Made by a program: the position numbers and the translations under genes. Shown piece after piece: positions 26,533 to 36,554 of a stretch of 64,000 nucleotides of DNA; the first letter of the stretch is position 1, and each line of letters begins with the position of its first letter. The stretch spans positions 1-64,000 of the forward strand of contig SBHC01000046.1 of the NCBI GenBank assembly GCA_006226375.1, in the 5' to 3' direction. The DNA comes from Deltaproteobacteria bacterium (GTDB lineage: Bacteria > Myxococcota_C > UBA6777). The notes beneath the pieces were generated by a model. The model was not told the DNA's origin and did no database searches. It saw only the letters and a program-made list of their open reading frames with translations.

Positions 26533-29500
26533 TTAGTCTCGGATGTATCGATGTCCTAGAGCAACCAGGAAGAAGTTTAAGAACAGTATGGAGAGAGCTG
26601 TGTAAGCGTAGTTGGTGAAGCGTAGGGTCCAACGCAGTGTTTCAGGGAGCTTTGTGTTGATCTCAATGGGGTTTCCTGTGAGGACGCCTGTCCAAGCGTA
26701 ATCAACGGCTTCCAGTACCTGGGCCAACATTGGGGTAGAGGAAGGGAAAAAGAAGTAGCTTATGGCGAGGTTTGTACCCATCGCTATCAAAAGCAAACCA
26801 AACAAAATTCGCAGGCACTGGAACGGGTCGTACATGAGCTTTGCGATGCGGTCACTTGAACCTTCCTTTTTCCATTTGTCTGCGATGTTGTACATCCTGT
26901 GGGAGTCACAAGCGACAATCATTAAGGACCTGTGGGAGTCCAAAACGTCGGACCATGTGTTGGATTCGTGGTGGTTGTTCGAGGAGGTTTGCTCTGTTGT
27001 TTGCATCGGAACTGTCACAACGAGAGTTTTGTGCTTGCAGCGGTGGAGTTCCGTCAACTGCTTGTTCCACAACATCGTTGTTTGTTTATCCATTTGTACC
27101 TTGTGGATGCTGGCGCCTCCGAAATAGGGCAGGGTAAACAGTGTTCCCGTAAAGTTGGCGTTGCCATAGATAGCCACTTCTGAGAAGGAAACATTGGTTT
27201 GGGCGAGTAACGTTTCAGGGTTTGACTTCTTGAAGTTCACATCAACTTGAGTTTGATCTTTCGCCCCTCGCATCGAGAACATTTGGTTGAATGTGGCACG
27301 ATGGAACGAGAGTGATTGGCTAAATACAATTTGGTCAAACACTGCGTTGCCATTAAAAGTCGACAAGGAGAAGTCAACAACGTTGGGACTCTTGCTCTTG
27401 CGTAGGAACTTCGAACCGGTAAAGTCAGCGCCTTGGTTGTAGATGACGCCTTGAAGGTTTTGGCTTCCATAAAATTCACAATCCTGAAACTTTGCAGCGC
27501 CATTAATGGTTGCTCCTGTAAAGCTAAATATACCGATTCGGCAACCTTGGCAGTTGAGCCGTCCGTGGATTTGTGTTTCTTGCATTCCTTGTGGAATCAA
27601 CTCTTCTGTTGAAAGTCCGCTGAAGTCAAGCAACAGCCGGGGTGTGCTGTTTGGGTTGTACTCACTTGTTATGCTGGTGCCTTGACCAAAAATGAGGTCT
27701 CGCTCGAACTTGGTGTGGCTGAAGTCCAGGCCTTTGAGTTGTGTTGCTTGGTCGGAGCTTGCTTCTGATGACGAACTAAAGACACACTGACCTTCTACGA
27801 CGCTTTCTCGAAGAAAAAATCGTTCAAAGACCTGGAGACCCACACCTTGTAGACCGCGAATCCGTGATTTTACACTGTACAAAGCAGTGATTTTACAATA
27901 TTTGAGAGAGATGGTTTCTGACAATCGTGCATTTTCTATCTGAAGGTAGCGAATCTGACTTCGATCCAAGCGAACCTCGCCATCCACAGACATTTGATCC
28001 ATTTGTATTCCATCGAAGTAGGAGTCTTCCGCCAGCAGTTTTTCTTGAAGGACCGCGTCCTTGAGAGAAAAGCTGACAGGTGTTTGTTTTTGACCAACTT
28101 CTCGCAAGTCTAACGTACCACCGAGACGCAGACCAAAGCCATTGACATGAGCATATTGTTGGAAGTGCAGATGGCGTTCTTCTTCACTCCCAGAGCCGGA
28201 TGTCGTGGGTTGTCGGTTTTTTAGCAAGTCTTGCATTTCTTCGTATGACAAAGAGGTGAGTTCACAGGAACCATCAATGCGAGCACGGCTTAGGTTCAGG
28301 CGGCCAACTTTCAAGTTCTTGCCTCTCACATCTCCTTTGAGTTCTATGTTTGTTAAGCTAAGGAGGGCGATATTGGCGGAACGACAGTCCAACTCGTTTG
28401 CAACGAACGATCGATTCAATTCGATGTAAACTGAAGGACTACGTAGTCGAAGCAACCGTAATCCTCCATGCAAGGACGTATTTTCCAGATAAAGAAGGCC
28501 AAACGGGAAATCGTTGGATCTCGTGTTGAGTTCGCTCGCTTTAAACTGAATCCTTTGTTCCAACTGTCCATCACTTCCCAGGAGTTCAAGGGCTTTGTTT
28601 TGCATGATCTCGTTGGGGACGGTTCCTTTTCCAAACGTAGAGCTTTGAAGGTCGACCAAACCACGGAACGTGGCATATGGAGCAAAGAAACCGCATCGAA
28701 AGTGAGCTTTCCAACCAACCAGTTGGCCGTTCAGTGTGAAGTTCTTGGCGAACAGCCAGCGTAACTCCAAGCCTTGGATGTGGATATCGTTTTCGATGGT
28801 TACATTGTGAAAGACCAGGTCCATGCCCAGAATTGCTTTTCTTGACTCTCTTTTTTTGAAGCGTCGATTCTGGCTTTCAAACCAGAACTCTCCTCCAATC
28901 CGACTCAGATCCAGGTGAATGCTTCCTTGTACTTGAGCCGCATCAAGAACAACTGTTCCTGCAACCTGGCAATCTCTCAATTCAATGCAATAGTTTTGGT
29001 AGTAACGATCTTCAGCGAGGTCGTTCCAAAACCGCGCCCCTTCCCAGTTCAGGCTGATGTCATTTTGACTCTTGTTGCGATCGTTAGGGAGGTGGCCGTT
29101 GATCTTACTGTTTGTGAGCTTCACAGCTGTGGCAGAGAGAATCTCTTCCATTGAAATACCATTTTCAATGATACAGTCTTCAATTGAGACCTTACCAATC
29201 ACCCAAGCTCGGAGGTCAGGTTCTCGAAGTGCTGCACGACGCATTTGCCGTACAAAGTTAATGGTGTCGTGTGACTCGTCTCCCTGAAGTTCTTCTTCCA
29301 ACCACTCCGTGACTTTGCTCAGGCTTCTCGCTGTGGCTTCTTGAAAGTCAGAGCTTGTGGAATGCAGTAATCTTTCCATAGAAGGCAACAGGAGTTGTTG
29401 CTGTTTTATGGTGTGAGTCAACACTTGAAGAAAGTAAGCATAAAGCTCTCGTGCTGTTTCGAGACTTCCGTTGCTGCAAGAGTGCAACTTCTTGAGGAGG

Positions 29501-31128
29501 AATGTATGTTGAAGTCTCTGGAAAAATTGAAAGTCGCCTGATTCATGGGACCTGCTGTTCACGAGTTCCAGGTAAAACTTGTTGCTTGTATTGTTTTGTC
29601 GAAGTTCAAAGGTGCTGAGTATGTCAAGAAGACGCTGCAACAAGGCGGGGCTTCCCAGACCAATTTCAAGTTTTTGCTCTGCAAGGAATCGCCGGAACTC
29701 ACGAATCAATGAAGGCTCTGGGTTGGTTGAGGCTGTTCCAAGCTGAGTTCGAATCGTATGTGTGAGCCACTGCTGCGTTGCTTTCCAATGTTGCTCAAAC
29801 AAGGCGAAGTCATTTTTGCAGTGTGTGTTCCAAATCTCTAACCATACTGAATTCTTTAAGTCTCTCCAGATACCGTATGTTTCGTTGTCCATGCTTTGTT
29901 GAGGTTCTAGATTGATGAATGTTTCAGATGTGCCTGGAGAAGGAACCACTTGCTCCATCACATGTTCCAACCACACGAGAGTTGCGAGGCTGCCCAGTTG
30001 GCGCTTGGGCGTGTCTTGGGATGTATAGATGGATGTATCACTTAATGTTTCTTTTAAGTACTGTTGCAACTTCTGAATGCCTAGAGGTGCATACGTATAG
30101 AAGTTGGCTTCCTGCTCCGGCGACCAGTTCCATAGGCTTGCTCTCCTAAATATATTGGGGTTTTGGTCGAGCGTATCCCAAGTCATCATGGAGCGAACAA
30201 GGGCATCTGAGAATCCATCAAATTCTTGCTTTGTGAACTTCGCACTTTCGCTTTTCGCATTCCGAATCCGCTGAGTTATACTCTTTACGTAGTGAATGAC
30301 GGAATCTTCTACAAAGGTAAAAAGCTCACTTTGTTGTTCCGATGCTGTGGATGGAACATCATTCGGCCATTCAGACTTTAGCGCTTGAAAGTCGAAACGG
30401 CTCTTACGCAGTGTACTCAACCAAAACGCTCGATAACAGGATTGTTGGTTCAGTTCAGGAGACCATTGGTTCACATCATCTGTGCTTTGTCGCACATGGC
30501 GAATACGTTTTTGCATGTGGAGTTGCCAGTCATCAAGACTTTTCAGCAGGCGACCTTTGTTCAGGTCGTTGAACAACTCACGAAAGTCCTGTGCGTAGGT
30601 TTCAACAGCAGTCGTTTGTTCAAGATAGAGCGCAGAGCGCTCTCCAGGGTCCAGAAAAATAGATTCTTGAATCTGGCAGTCTCGGAGAAGCAAATGGTCA
30701 AGGAAGCGACAACCTCGCCAATTAATTTCTCCATCCACTTTGGAGCTACGTAGTTCAACGCGTTGGCGAAACAAACATGAGGGCCAATGCAACCCTTCAA
30801 GCAAGTTACACTCCCGGAATCGTACGGCCCCTTCAAACTGAATTTGTGACCAACACGACATCTCATTTCGGGCTAGTTCACACATGACAAAGGTGAGGTT
30901 AAAGGGAACGTTCTCTTTTTCGAGTGGATACATTTCTACCCGAGCATTTTCAATGAGAACCGTTTCTGCGGATGACACCTCCTGGTTTTCGACGGGATAC
31001 TGTGAGATGGAATAGATACTGATGGCACTTTGGTGAGGACTGTCTCCTCGTAGACTCAACACGTTGCCGTCTTGGTTGTCTTTCATATTTGCACAATGGA
31101 AAATGATGTTGCCTACTTGGTAAATCAT
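26533..31128 (-). CDS. Giant pentapeptide-like beta-helix protein with C-terminal membrane segments
   Basis: The product has 1531 residues. Residues about 50-180 and 665-1400 consist of short repeating strands such as RFRECNLLEG, GATINGAAKF, CEFYGSQNL and ATFNQMF, resembling the loose pentapeptide repeats of PF13576. Between them lies a long helical region (about 185-660). After a helical linker come two or three membrane segments (about 1445-1465, 1475-1490 and 1505-1525). No signal peptide is seen. I chose ATG 31128 because AAAGGA lies upstream of it. The gene stands alone in AT-richer DNA. Function unknown; a large membrane-tethered scaffold is a guess. Confidence 0.68.
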   Translation of the reverse strand: MIYQVGNIIFHCANMKDNQDGNVLSLRGDSPHQSAISIYSISQYPVENQEVSSAETVLIENARVEMYPLEKENVPFNLTFVMCELARNEMSCWSQIQFEGAVRFRECNLLEGLHWPSCLFRQRVELRSSKVDGEINWRGCRFLDHLLLRDCQIQESIFLDPGERSALYLEQTTAVETYAQDFRELFNDLNKGRLLKSLDDWQLHMQKRIRHVRQSTDDVNQWSPELNQQSCYRAFWLSTLRKSRFDFQALKSEWPNDVPSTASEQQSELFTFVEDSVIHYVKSITQRIRNAKSESAKFTKQEFDGFSDALVRSMMTWDTLDQNPNIFRRASLWNWSPEQEANFYTYAPLGIQKLQQYLKETLSDTSIYTSQDTPKRQLGSLATLVWLEHVMEQVVPSPGTSETFINLEPQQSMDNETYGIWRDLKNSVWLEIWNTHCKNDFALFEQHWKATQQWLTHTIRTQLGTASTNPEPSLIREFRRFLAEQKLEIGLGSPALLQRLLDILSTFELRQNNTSNKFYLELVNSRSHESGDFQFFQRLQHTFLLKKLHSCSNGSLETARELYAYFLQVLTHTIKQQQLLLPSMERLLHSTSSDFQEATARSLSKVTEWLEEELQGDESHDTINFVRQMRRAALREPDLRAWVIGKVSIEDCIIENGISMEEILSATAVKLTNSKINGHLPNDRNKSQNDISLNWEGARFWNDLAEDRYYQNYCIELRDCQVAGTVVLDAAQVQGSIHLDLSRIGGEFWFESQNRRFKKRESRKAILGMDLVFHNVTIENDIHIQGLELRWLFAKNFTLNGQLVGWKAHFRCGFFAPYATFRGLVDLQSSTFGKGTVPNEIMQNKALELLGSDGQLEQRIQFKASELNTRSNDFPFGLLYLENTSLHGGLRLLRLRSPSVYIELNRSFVANELDCRSANIALLSLTNIELKGDVRGKNLKVGRLNLSRARIDGSCELTSLSYEEMQDLLKNRQPTTSGSGSEEERHLHFQQYAHVNGFGLRLGGTLDLREVGQKQTPVSFSLKDAVLQEKLLAEDSYFDGIQMDQMSVDGEVRLDRSQIRYLQIENARLSETISLKYCKITALYSVKSRIRGLQGVGLQVFERFFLRESVVEGQCVFSSSSEASSDQATQLKGLDFSHTKFERDLIFGQGTSITSEYNPNSTPRLLLDFSGLSTEELIPQGMQETQIHGRLNCQGCRIGIFSFTGATINGAAKFQDCEFYGSQNLQGVIYNQGADFTGSKFLRKSKSPNVVDFSLSTFNGNAVFDQIVFSQSLSFHRATFNQMFSMRGAKDQTQVDVNFKKSNPETLLAQTNVSFSEVAIYGNANFTGTLFTLPYFGGASIHKVQMDKQTTMLWNKQLTELHRCKHKTLVVTVPMQTTEQTSSNNHHESNTWSDVLDSHRSLMIVACDSHRMYNIADKWKKEGSSDRIAKLMYDPFQCLRILFGLLLIAMGTNLAISYFFFPSSTPMLAQVLEAVDYAWTGVLTGNPIEINTKLPETLRWTLRFTNYAYTALSILFLNFFLVALGHRYIRD

Positions 31129-31618
31129 AGAAAGATTTCCTTTTTGTGAAGGCTGCATTTCTCGGTGCTTGTTTTTGGAATTGTTCTCTCAAAGACAACA
31201 TTTTCGATGTCAATGTTCCATGCAGCTTGAAAGTTTGAGTTTCTAACGTTCTAATAAGTCTAAAAAATGATGATTCTAAAAAGGATGCTTCTTCTTGATA
31301 GTGTGGGCTATTTGCTGACAAGCAAAACACCTTTTTCAGTTCGGATATGATGAATCTCTTTGGAGCTTTCGCTGTGCTTCTTCTGCTGATCCTTTCCAAA
31401 CCTAGCTACAAAAAGCGAGCGCCTTAAATACATTTGGGAACATATAAATAACGAAGTTGTATGTGGTATTTGAATGAGCTATATGTAGCATTGCCCATCT
31501 GCACTGTCAACACTTGCGCTGTCGTTGGTTGGGGCTTCTTTCTATAAAAAACGAAGTTCTCTCTTGGATGTCGTTTCTCCCCCAACATGTCAGGCTTCTG
31601 GAACATTCTTCTTTTCTG
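31129..31618. other. AT-rich intergenic region upstream of the giant protein gene
   Basis: 490 bases without a credible gene, lying upstream of the giant pentapeptide-like gene and downstream of the BtuF-like gene. It presumably holds the promoter of the giant gene. I found no clear repeat, RNA or terminator. Confidence 0.45.
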
Positions 31619-32392
31619 CTACGAAAGCTTCTCGACGATCGCACGCAACGCTTCGTAGCCTCCGGTCAGTCGTGGACCTGGGCGACCGAGGAACGGCTCT
31701 CCTACGCAGAACACACGCTTCTTCTTCACCACGTCCAGGTCTTGCCAGGCTGGGTTGCGGTAGATAACGTCGGGACGGTATTTTTCTGTTTTGACGCCGC
31801 ACCAAGAGAGAATGATCGCGTCAGGGTTGAGGTCCGCGACTTCTTCGTCTGTCATGGGGCGGCTCTTGATAGACTCGTTGCCCAAGGGGTTTTGGCCTCC
31901 TGCCAAGACAATCAGATCATGGACCCAGCTTTGTTGCCCTGGTGCAATCACGGGTTTGGGCCACCATTCAACGAGCAGGCTCGGCTTCTTTGGGTTGTTG
32001 TCCTGGGGTGGAGCTTGTGGGATGGTGTCCTGCATCGAAGCGATAAGGGCCTCGGCGCGTTCGGGTACATCCAACACTTCGGCGATGGCTCGGATATCGC
32101 GATAGACGTCCTGTAGCGATACGGGCTCTGGCGCAAGGTAAGGGATGCCTGCCTGTTCCAAATTCTCCAGGTTCGTTTCATGCCCAGGAACTGTGAGCGA
32201 GGCGAGAACCACATCGGGTTGAAGCGCGGCGACTTTGTCCACATCGATCTGCAAGTCGGGTCCGACTTTGGGTAAAGAGGCGACAAGCTCTTCCGGGTAA
32301 TCGGAGTGATCGTCGACACCCACAAGCCAGTCACCGCAACCAAGAGCCACCACAATCTCTGTGTTGGAGCAAGCCAAGGAGACAACGCGCAT
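31619..32392 (-). CDS. BtuF-like cobalamin-type substrate-binding domain protein, apparently cytoplasmic
   Basis: A 257-residue protein of the helical-backbone metal/cobalamin receptor family. It begins directly with MRVVSLACSNTEIVVALG and continues with VGVDDHSDYP, LQPDVVLAS and LLVEWWPKP, with no signal peptide. Such truncated BtuF-like proteins occur in many bacteria without a linked ABC transporter. AAGGAAG precedes the start. It follows the AraC gene on the same strand (66-base gap), so the two may be coexpressed. Confidence 0.8.
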   Translation of the reverse strand: MRVVSLACSNTEIVVALGCGDWLVGVDDHSDYPEELVASLPKVGPDLQIDVDKVAALQPDVVLASLTVPGHETNLENLEQAGIPYLAPEPVSLQDVYRDIRAIAEVLDVPERAEALIASMQDTIPQAPPQDNNPKKPSLLVEWWPKPVIAPGQQSWVHDLIVLAGGQNPLGNESIKSRPMTDEEVADLNPDAIILSWCGVKTEKYRPDVIYRNPAWQDLDVVKKKRVFCVGEPFLGRPGPRLTGGYEALRAIVEKLS

Positions 32393-32458
32393 GGAACTTC
32401 CTTTTGTGCAATGAATGGAGCCACGACAAGCGTGTCGATGAGTGTCTGAAAGGCTGAG

Positions 32459-33502
32459 TTAGGCTACCGCTGGAGTTCGGGGAGATTGTTCGCGGAGGAT
32501 CTTTGGTTGTGCCCCAAACCACTGCTTGATGGTGCGGCTGAAACTGTGCAGGCTGGAGAACCCGAGGAGAAACGCCGCTTCACTGAGGGGCAGCGATGGA
32601 TCGTTGAGGTACTGGTGCGCTCGGTTTCGGATCTCTTGATCGATGATCTGCTGGAATCGAAGACCTTCCTGGGTTTTGAGTTCTTCCTTAAACTCGTCTT
32701 TGTCCATGCTGAGTTGCTGGGCAATCACCTCAGGATCATGGCAAAGTGGTGACAGGCGAAGCAGGTGCTTAACCTTGCGCGACAAAGGCTGCTTGCTGAC
32801 CGCAATGATGGAACGTTGCTTGCGCCGGTAGCTGAGCTGTTGCTTCAGAACCTCGTTCCCTGGATCCAGACGAAGCGGGAGGAAGGAAGCATCAAACCGG
32901 ATGGTGTGGCTGGGTTGATTAAAGATAACCAGGCCGTCAAAGAGTCGCTCGTAGTTGGCGCGGTCTGTCAGGGGAGAGTGCCGAAAGGTGATCTCATCCC
33001 AGGGCATCGACGCGCAGAGCAAGAAGCGGAAGAATCGGGTGATGTAGAGCATTTCTGCCTCCACCACCTGGCAAGCGGCCTGACCTTTGGGGAGATGCGA
33101 TTGCAAGGTGAGGCTAGCCCACTCGCCACCCCAACCCAGCGAGACATGTTGTTCGTCTGCGACGAGGTTCCAGTAGCGAAGGACGTTGCGTAGCGCCTCT
33201 TCCACCGTGTTGCTGCTGTGCAGGATACGCTCAATCAAGTCCCAACGACCCATGGGCAACAATTCACCCATTTTAAGACCAAACAAGTCGGAGTCACATT
33301 GTTGTTGAGCCCGCTCTAGCAGCTGTGTGTAAGTGTCCACAGAGACCCGAGCTTCGGTGTCTTCCAGATCCGGCCAACTCAGCTGACACTCTTGGAGAAG
33401 CGTCGTGATGTTCATCTTCATGTAGCCGAACACCTGCAGAACCCTTTGGATACGGTAGGCCGCGACGGTTTCAACGGTTTTTGTGGGTTGTGCTTGCACC
33501 AT
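32459..33502 (-). CDS. AraC-family transcriptional regulator
   Basis: A 347-residue regulator. Residues about 20-210 look like the Arabinose_bd-type N-terminal domain found in OruR/ArgR-like AraC proteins (GLKMGELLPMGRWD, LRYWNLVAD). The last 100 residues hold two helix-turn-helix motifs, with DPSLPLSEAAFLLGFSS and HSFSRTIKQWFG typical of AraC C-termini. GGAGAAG precedes the start. Targets unknown; the downstream BtuF-like gene is one candidate. Confidence 0.87.
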   Translation of the reverse strand: MVQAQPTKTVETVAAYRIQRVLQVFGYMKMNITTLLQECQLSWPDLEDTEARVSVDTYTQLLERAQQQCDSDLFGLKMGELLPMGRWDLIERILHSSNTVEEALRNVLRYWNLVADEQHVSLGWGGEWASLTLQSHLPKGQAACQVVEAEMLYITRFFRFLLCASMPWDEITFRHSPLTDRANYERLFDGLVIFNQPSHTIRFDASFLPLRLDPGNEVLKQQLSYRRKQRSIIAVSKQPLSRKVKHLLRLSPLCHDPEVIAQQLSMDKDEFKEELKTQEGLRFQQIIDQEIRNRAHQYLNDPSLPLSEAAFLLGFSSLHSFSRTIKQWFGAQPKILREQSPRTPAVA

Positions 33503-33571
33503 TCTTCTCCTGCAAACGGCGGCGATGGCTTTCTGTTGTAGTCTTCCCTGAGAACCTTTTGTTACGGATCT

Positions 33572-36139
33572 TTATTTCGATGGCAAGGGTTTGTGCTGAA
33601 CCTCCAGGGTTCCTTCCGTCACTCCCAAGCGTTCCATGGCCCCAATATCCTGCCACAATTGATGTCCATCCGTGCGACCGGCCAAGAGATCCTGGTAAGC
33701 CACCAGGCAACGCTCGGCGTCTGCCGCTTGTTCATCGAGAAGTTCTACACGATACCGGGATAGCCCTGTGGCTGCAAGCTGGTCAAAGTAGCGAGCGGCC
33801 GTTTGAGCCCGTCCATTGAAGAGCGTGTTGCGACACCCTACGTCGGCTTGAAGTGGGTGCAACTGCCCCACACGATCGCGAAGGTGGACCGTGTGCTTTT
33901 CACAGGGGCGTCCGCAGTTCTTGTAGTCTGTGCCCTCTGACATAAAGGTGCAGTAGACACAGTGCTCCATGTGAAACATCGGCATGTGGTGATGAATCAC
34001 CAACTCAAACCAGGACGCTGGCGTGGTGTGAAGGACGTCCAAAGCCTGCTCCAGGTTGAGGTCATAGCTCAAGGTGAGATGCTTCATGGAGGTGTGCTGC
34101 ATCAACAGCTGTGCCGTCAGCGGGTTGGTCACGTTGAGGGAGAAGTCGCCGAGCAAGGTGAGGTCGTCACGTTCACGAAAGAAGTGCAACGCTCCCAGGT
34201 TGCGAATCAACACTCCATCGGGTTGGGCTTTTTGAATGACCTTGAAGTAACCTGCTTCCCCCGCTTTTTGAATGCGCGGTGTGGCCAACAAGATGGAGCT
34301 GGAGCCGCTGTGTTGACGAACCAAAGCCACCGCATCACGGAACCGACGGATGTCTTCAAAATCGACATAGAGGGTGGAGATGCCTCGGTCCAAGGCGACC
34401 TCAATGTGTTCCATCGTTCGGCAGAGGACTCGCAGATCGTGGGTCTCTGCAGGCTCGGCGGGCTCCGGTTGGGGACACAGCTCCAGATAGCGAAGTGGAG
34501 CTGGTTCTGTCTGCTTTGCTTGCTCGGTTTGGGCTTGCTCCAACTGATGAACCAGAGCGCGACGCAGGCGGTTGAGCGCGCTCAACGGCAACATCACATC
34601 GCCCTCAACCTGGACGTCCAGTTGGCCCAGGGTATAGGGGGTGTTGCCCAATCGTCCCAGTTGCTTGCGCAAGGTCGCTTCGGTCAGGGGGTGTTGCTCT
34701 GCTGGAGTGAGGAGGATGGAGCTTTCGACCTCATGACCCTGGCAGCGTAAGCGGAGGGGTTCTCCTTCCCGTCCTTCAACCTGGATATCAATCGGGTCTT
34801 TGGGGATGTCGCTGGGGAAATGTTTCCATGAGTCTTGGATACGTTGGTTGAGCGCTGGATCGTCTGTTTTCCAAAGGGTCTGACCGGGTTGGATCCGGCT
34901 CCAACGAAGCTTGCTGCGACGGTGGAAGAACAAGCGGTTGTCTTCCATGCGCCAGATTCGACCGCCTTGTTCTTTGTTCCGGTCTTCACCAGCATCAAAC
35001 ACAACACCGTCTCCCTCTTGGAGGGGAACATCTGCATCGCGTCGCAGCTCGACCCAGCCTTGTCCGACGTCGACAATCTCACCCAAGAACACGCCGCGTT
35101 TCTTGCCAAACTTTCCGTGCGTCAGGCGAGGGTGGTTGGTGCCTTCCAGCCAGCCTGTGGTGAGGCCTCGGGAGAATGTCATCTCCAACGCATACCAATC
35201 TTCGGGTGTTACAACGTCCTCCAAAGACTGCTCTTGCAGCGCAGCGTCCAACGCTTTGCGGTAGACTTGTGTCACCATCGCGACATACTCCGGCGACTTC
35301 AAGCGACCCTCGATCTTAAATGTTTTGACGCCGAGTTTAACGAGGTCGTCGATCATATCGGCAGCAGCGAGGTCTTGGGGGCTGAGGAGGTAGCGCTTTT
35401 CGCCCAACTCCACCGTGTCGCCGTCCACAACCAGCTGGTACTCCATGCGACAGGCTTGTGCACACTCGCCTCTGTTGGCAGAACGCTGTCCCAGGCTTTC
35501 ACTGGTCAGGCATTGGCCGGAGTAAGCTACACACAGCGCGCCGTGAACAAACACCTCCATCGGGACGGGCAAGTTGGGAGGGTCGAACTTCTTAATTTCA
35601 CGAAGGCTCAACTCTCTCGCCAGGACCACAGTGTCAAGCTGCAACAAGTCATCCAAGAACAGCAAACCTTCGGGCGATGTGACAGTCATCTGGGTGGAGG
35701 CATGAAGCTCCAGGCGTGGCGCCACTTCACGAAGCAAACGAGCGAGGCCCAGGTCCTGAACAATCACGGCGTCAACGCCGGCGTCTTGCAACTCCAGGAG
35801 ATAGCGTTCGGCGTCAGCCATTTCACTGGGAAAGACCAGGGTGTTCATGGTCACGTAGCCACGAACGCCATGAGCATGGAGATACCGCATCAGGTCTGGG
35901 AGGTCATCCGTGGTGAAGTTGTCGGCTCGCATCCGAGCGTTGAAGCGCTGCAAGCCAAAGTAGATGGCGTCTGCACCACTCGCAACAGCAGCGCGAGCGC
36001 AGTCCCAGTTTCCTGCGGGTGCCAACAACATGGGAGCGGAAGATTGTGTCTCTGCGGGTCGAAACCCGAGTTCTTGTGGGGATGTTGGAAGTTCTGAGGT
36101 GGATTCTGTGTCGTTGTCTACGCGCATGGTGGTGCTCAT
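33572..36139 (-). CDS. rlhA: U32-family peptidase, probable 23S rRNA hydroxylation protein RlhA
   Basis: An 855-residue protein of peptidase family U32. It contains LLAPAGNWDCARAAV, the GADAIYFGLQ block, ELHASTQMTV, and the U32 signature EVFVHGALCVAYSGQC with following Cys residues in GECAQACRMEY. The second half (about 400-855) includes the C-terminal DUF3656-like and second Cys-containing region (HCVYC, CGRPC). In E. coli the relative RlhA is needed for hydroxylation of 23S rRNA C2501; the same role here is inferred. No strong ribosome binding site is visible at ATG 36139, so the exact start is uncertain. Confidence 0.82.
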   Translation of the reverse strand: MSTTMRVDNDTESTSELPTSPQELGFRPAETQSSAPMLLAPAGNWDCARAAVASGADAIYFGLQRFNARMRADNFTTDDLPDLMRYLHAHGVRGYVTMNTLVFPSEMADAERYLLELQDAGVDAVIVQDLGLARLLREVAPRLELHASTQMTVTSPEGLLFLDDLLQLDTVVLARELSLREIKKFDPPNLPVPMEVFVHGALCVAYSGQCLTSESLGQRSANRGECAQACRMEYQLVVDGDTVELGEKRYLLSPQDLAAADMIDDLVKLGVKTFKIEGRLKSPEYVAMVTQVYRKALDAALQEQSLEDVVTPEDWYALEMTFSRGLTTGWLEGTNHPRLTHGKFGKKRGVFLGEIVDVGQGWVELRRDADVPLQEGDGVVFDAGEDRNKEQGGRIWRMEDNRLFFHRRSKLRWSRIQPGQTLWKTDDPALNQRIQDSWKHFPSDIPKDPIDIQVEGREGEPLRLRCQGHEVESSILLTPAEQHPLTEATLRKQLGRLGNTPYTLGQLDVQVEGDVMLPLSALNRLRRALVHQLEQAQTEQAKQTEPAPLRYLELCPQPEPAEPAETHDLRVLCRTMEHIEVALDRGISTLYVDFEDIRRFRDAVALVRQHSGSSSILLATPRIQKAGEAGYFKVIQKAQPDGVLIRNLGALHFFRERDDLTLLGDFSLNVTNPLTAQLLMQHTSMKHLTLSYDLNLEQALDVLHTTPASWFELVIHHHMPMFHMEHCVYCTFMSEGTDYKNCGRPCEKHTVHLRDRVGQLHPLQADVGCRNTLFNGRAQTAARYFDQLAATGLSRYRVELLDEQAADAERCLVAYQDLLAGRTDGHQLWQDIGAMERLGVTEGTLEVQHKPLPSK

Positions 36140-36554
36140 TCTCTTGGATCAAAGGGGCCGCAACCAAAGGACCCATCGGGCCTTTCGCCTGTTGGTTCTC
36201 TTGCCGCAAGTTGTCAGGCAACGCAGCTGTGTGTTGCGTCTTCTGAATCGTCCGGCACGTTGTCTATAAAGGAAAACGTAAGAAAGAGCCAAGAGTGTAG
36301 GAAGAGAAATATGGCGGGAGCACCCTCAATCCCCCGTGATTGTGCAGGGAACAAGGACCCTTCAGTCGGCTAACGCTTTGTGGGGGACAAGGAGGTTGCT
36401 AGGCTAACTCTGATAAGGTGTTGGAGTTTGTGTGAATCCTGAATATAGCCTGAGCCCTGGCGTGGGATTTCAATCCCATGTTTTCAGGTTCTAAGGATTC
36501 AGCTTTTGGGGAGGGTGTTCCATCGATTCCAAGGATTCGGATCGAAGGGTTGTG
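36140..36554. other. Intergenic region with nested inverted repeats
   Basis: 415 bases between the azoreductase stop and the U32 peptidase start, both on the minus strand. It holds no gene. Its notable content is the nested inverted repeat at 36433-36501 and a smaller TCGAT/ATCGA repeat at 36523-36545. Confidence 0.5.
36433..36501. repeat. Nested three-stem inverted repeat, possible structured RNA
   Basis: Three concentric stems fit: outer TGAATCCT (36433-36440) with AGGATTCA (36494-36501), middle GCCTGA (36448-36453) with TCAGGT (36484-36489), and inner TGGGATT (36463-36469) with AATCCCA (36472-36478) around a two-base loop. The element has no following T-run on either strand, so it does not look like a standard terminator. 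It lies in the 3' region of the azoreductase and upstream of the U32 gene. Confidence 0.45.

Noticed and set aside
34835-36097. Long plus-strand frame opposite the U32 peptidase
   Set aside because: The opposite strand carries conserved U32 motifs; the antisense product has no recognisable features.
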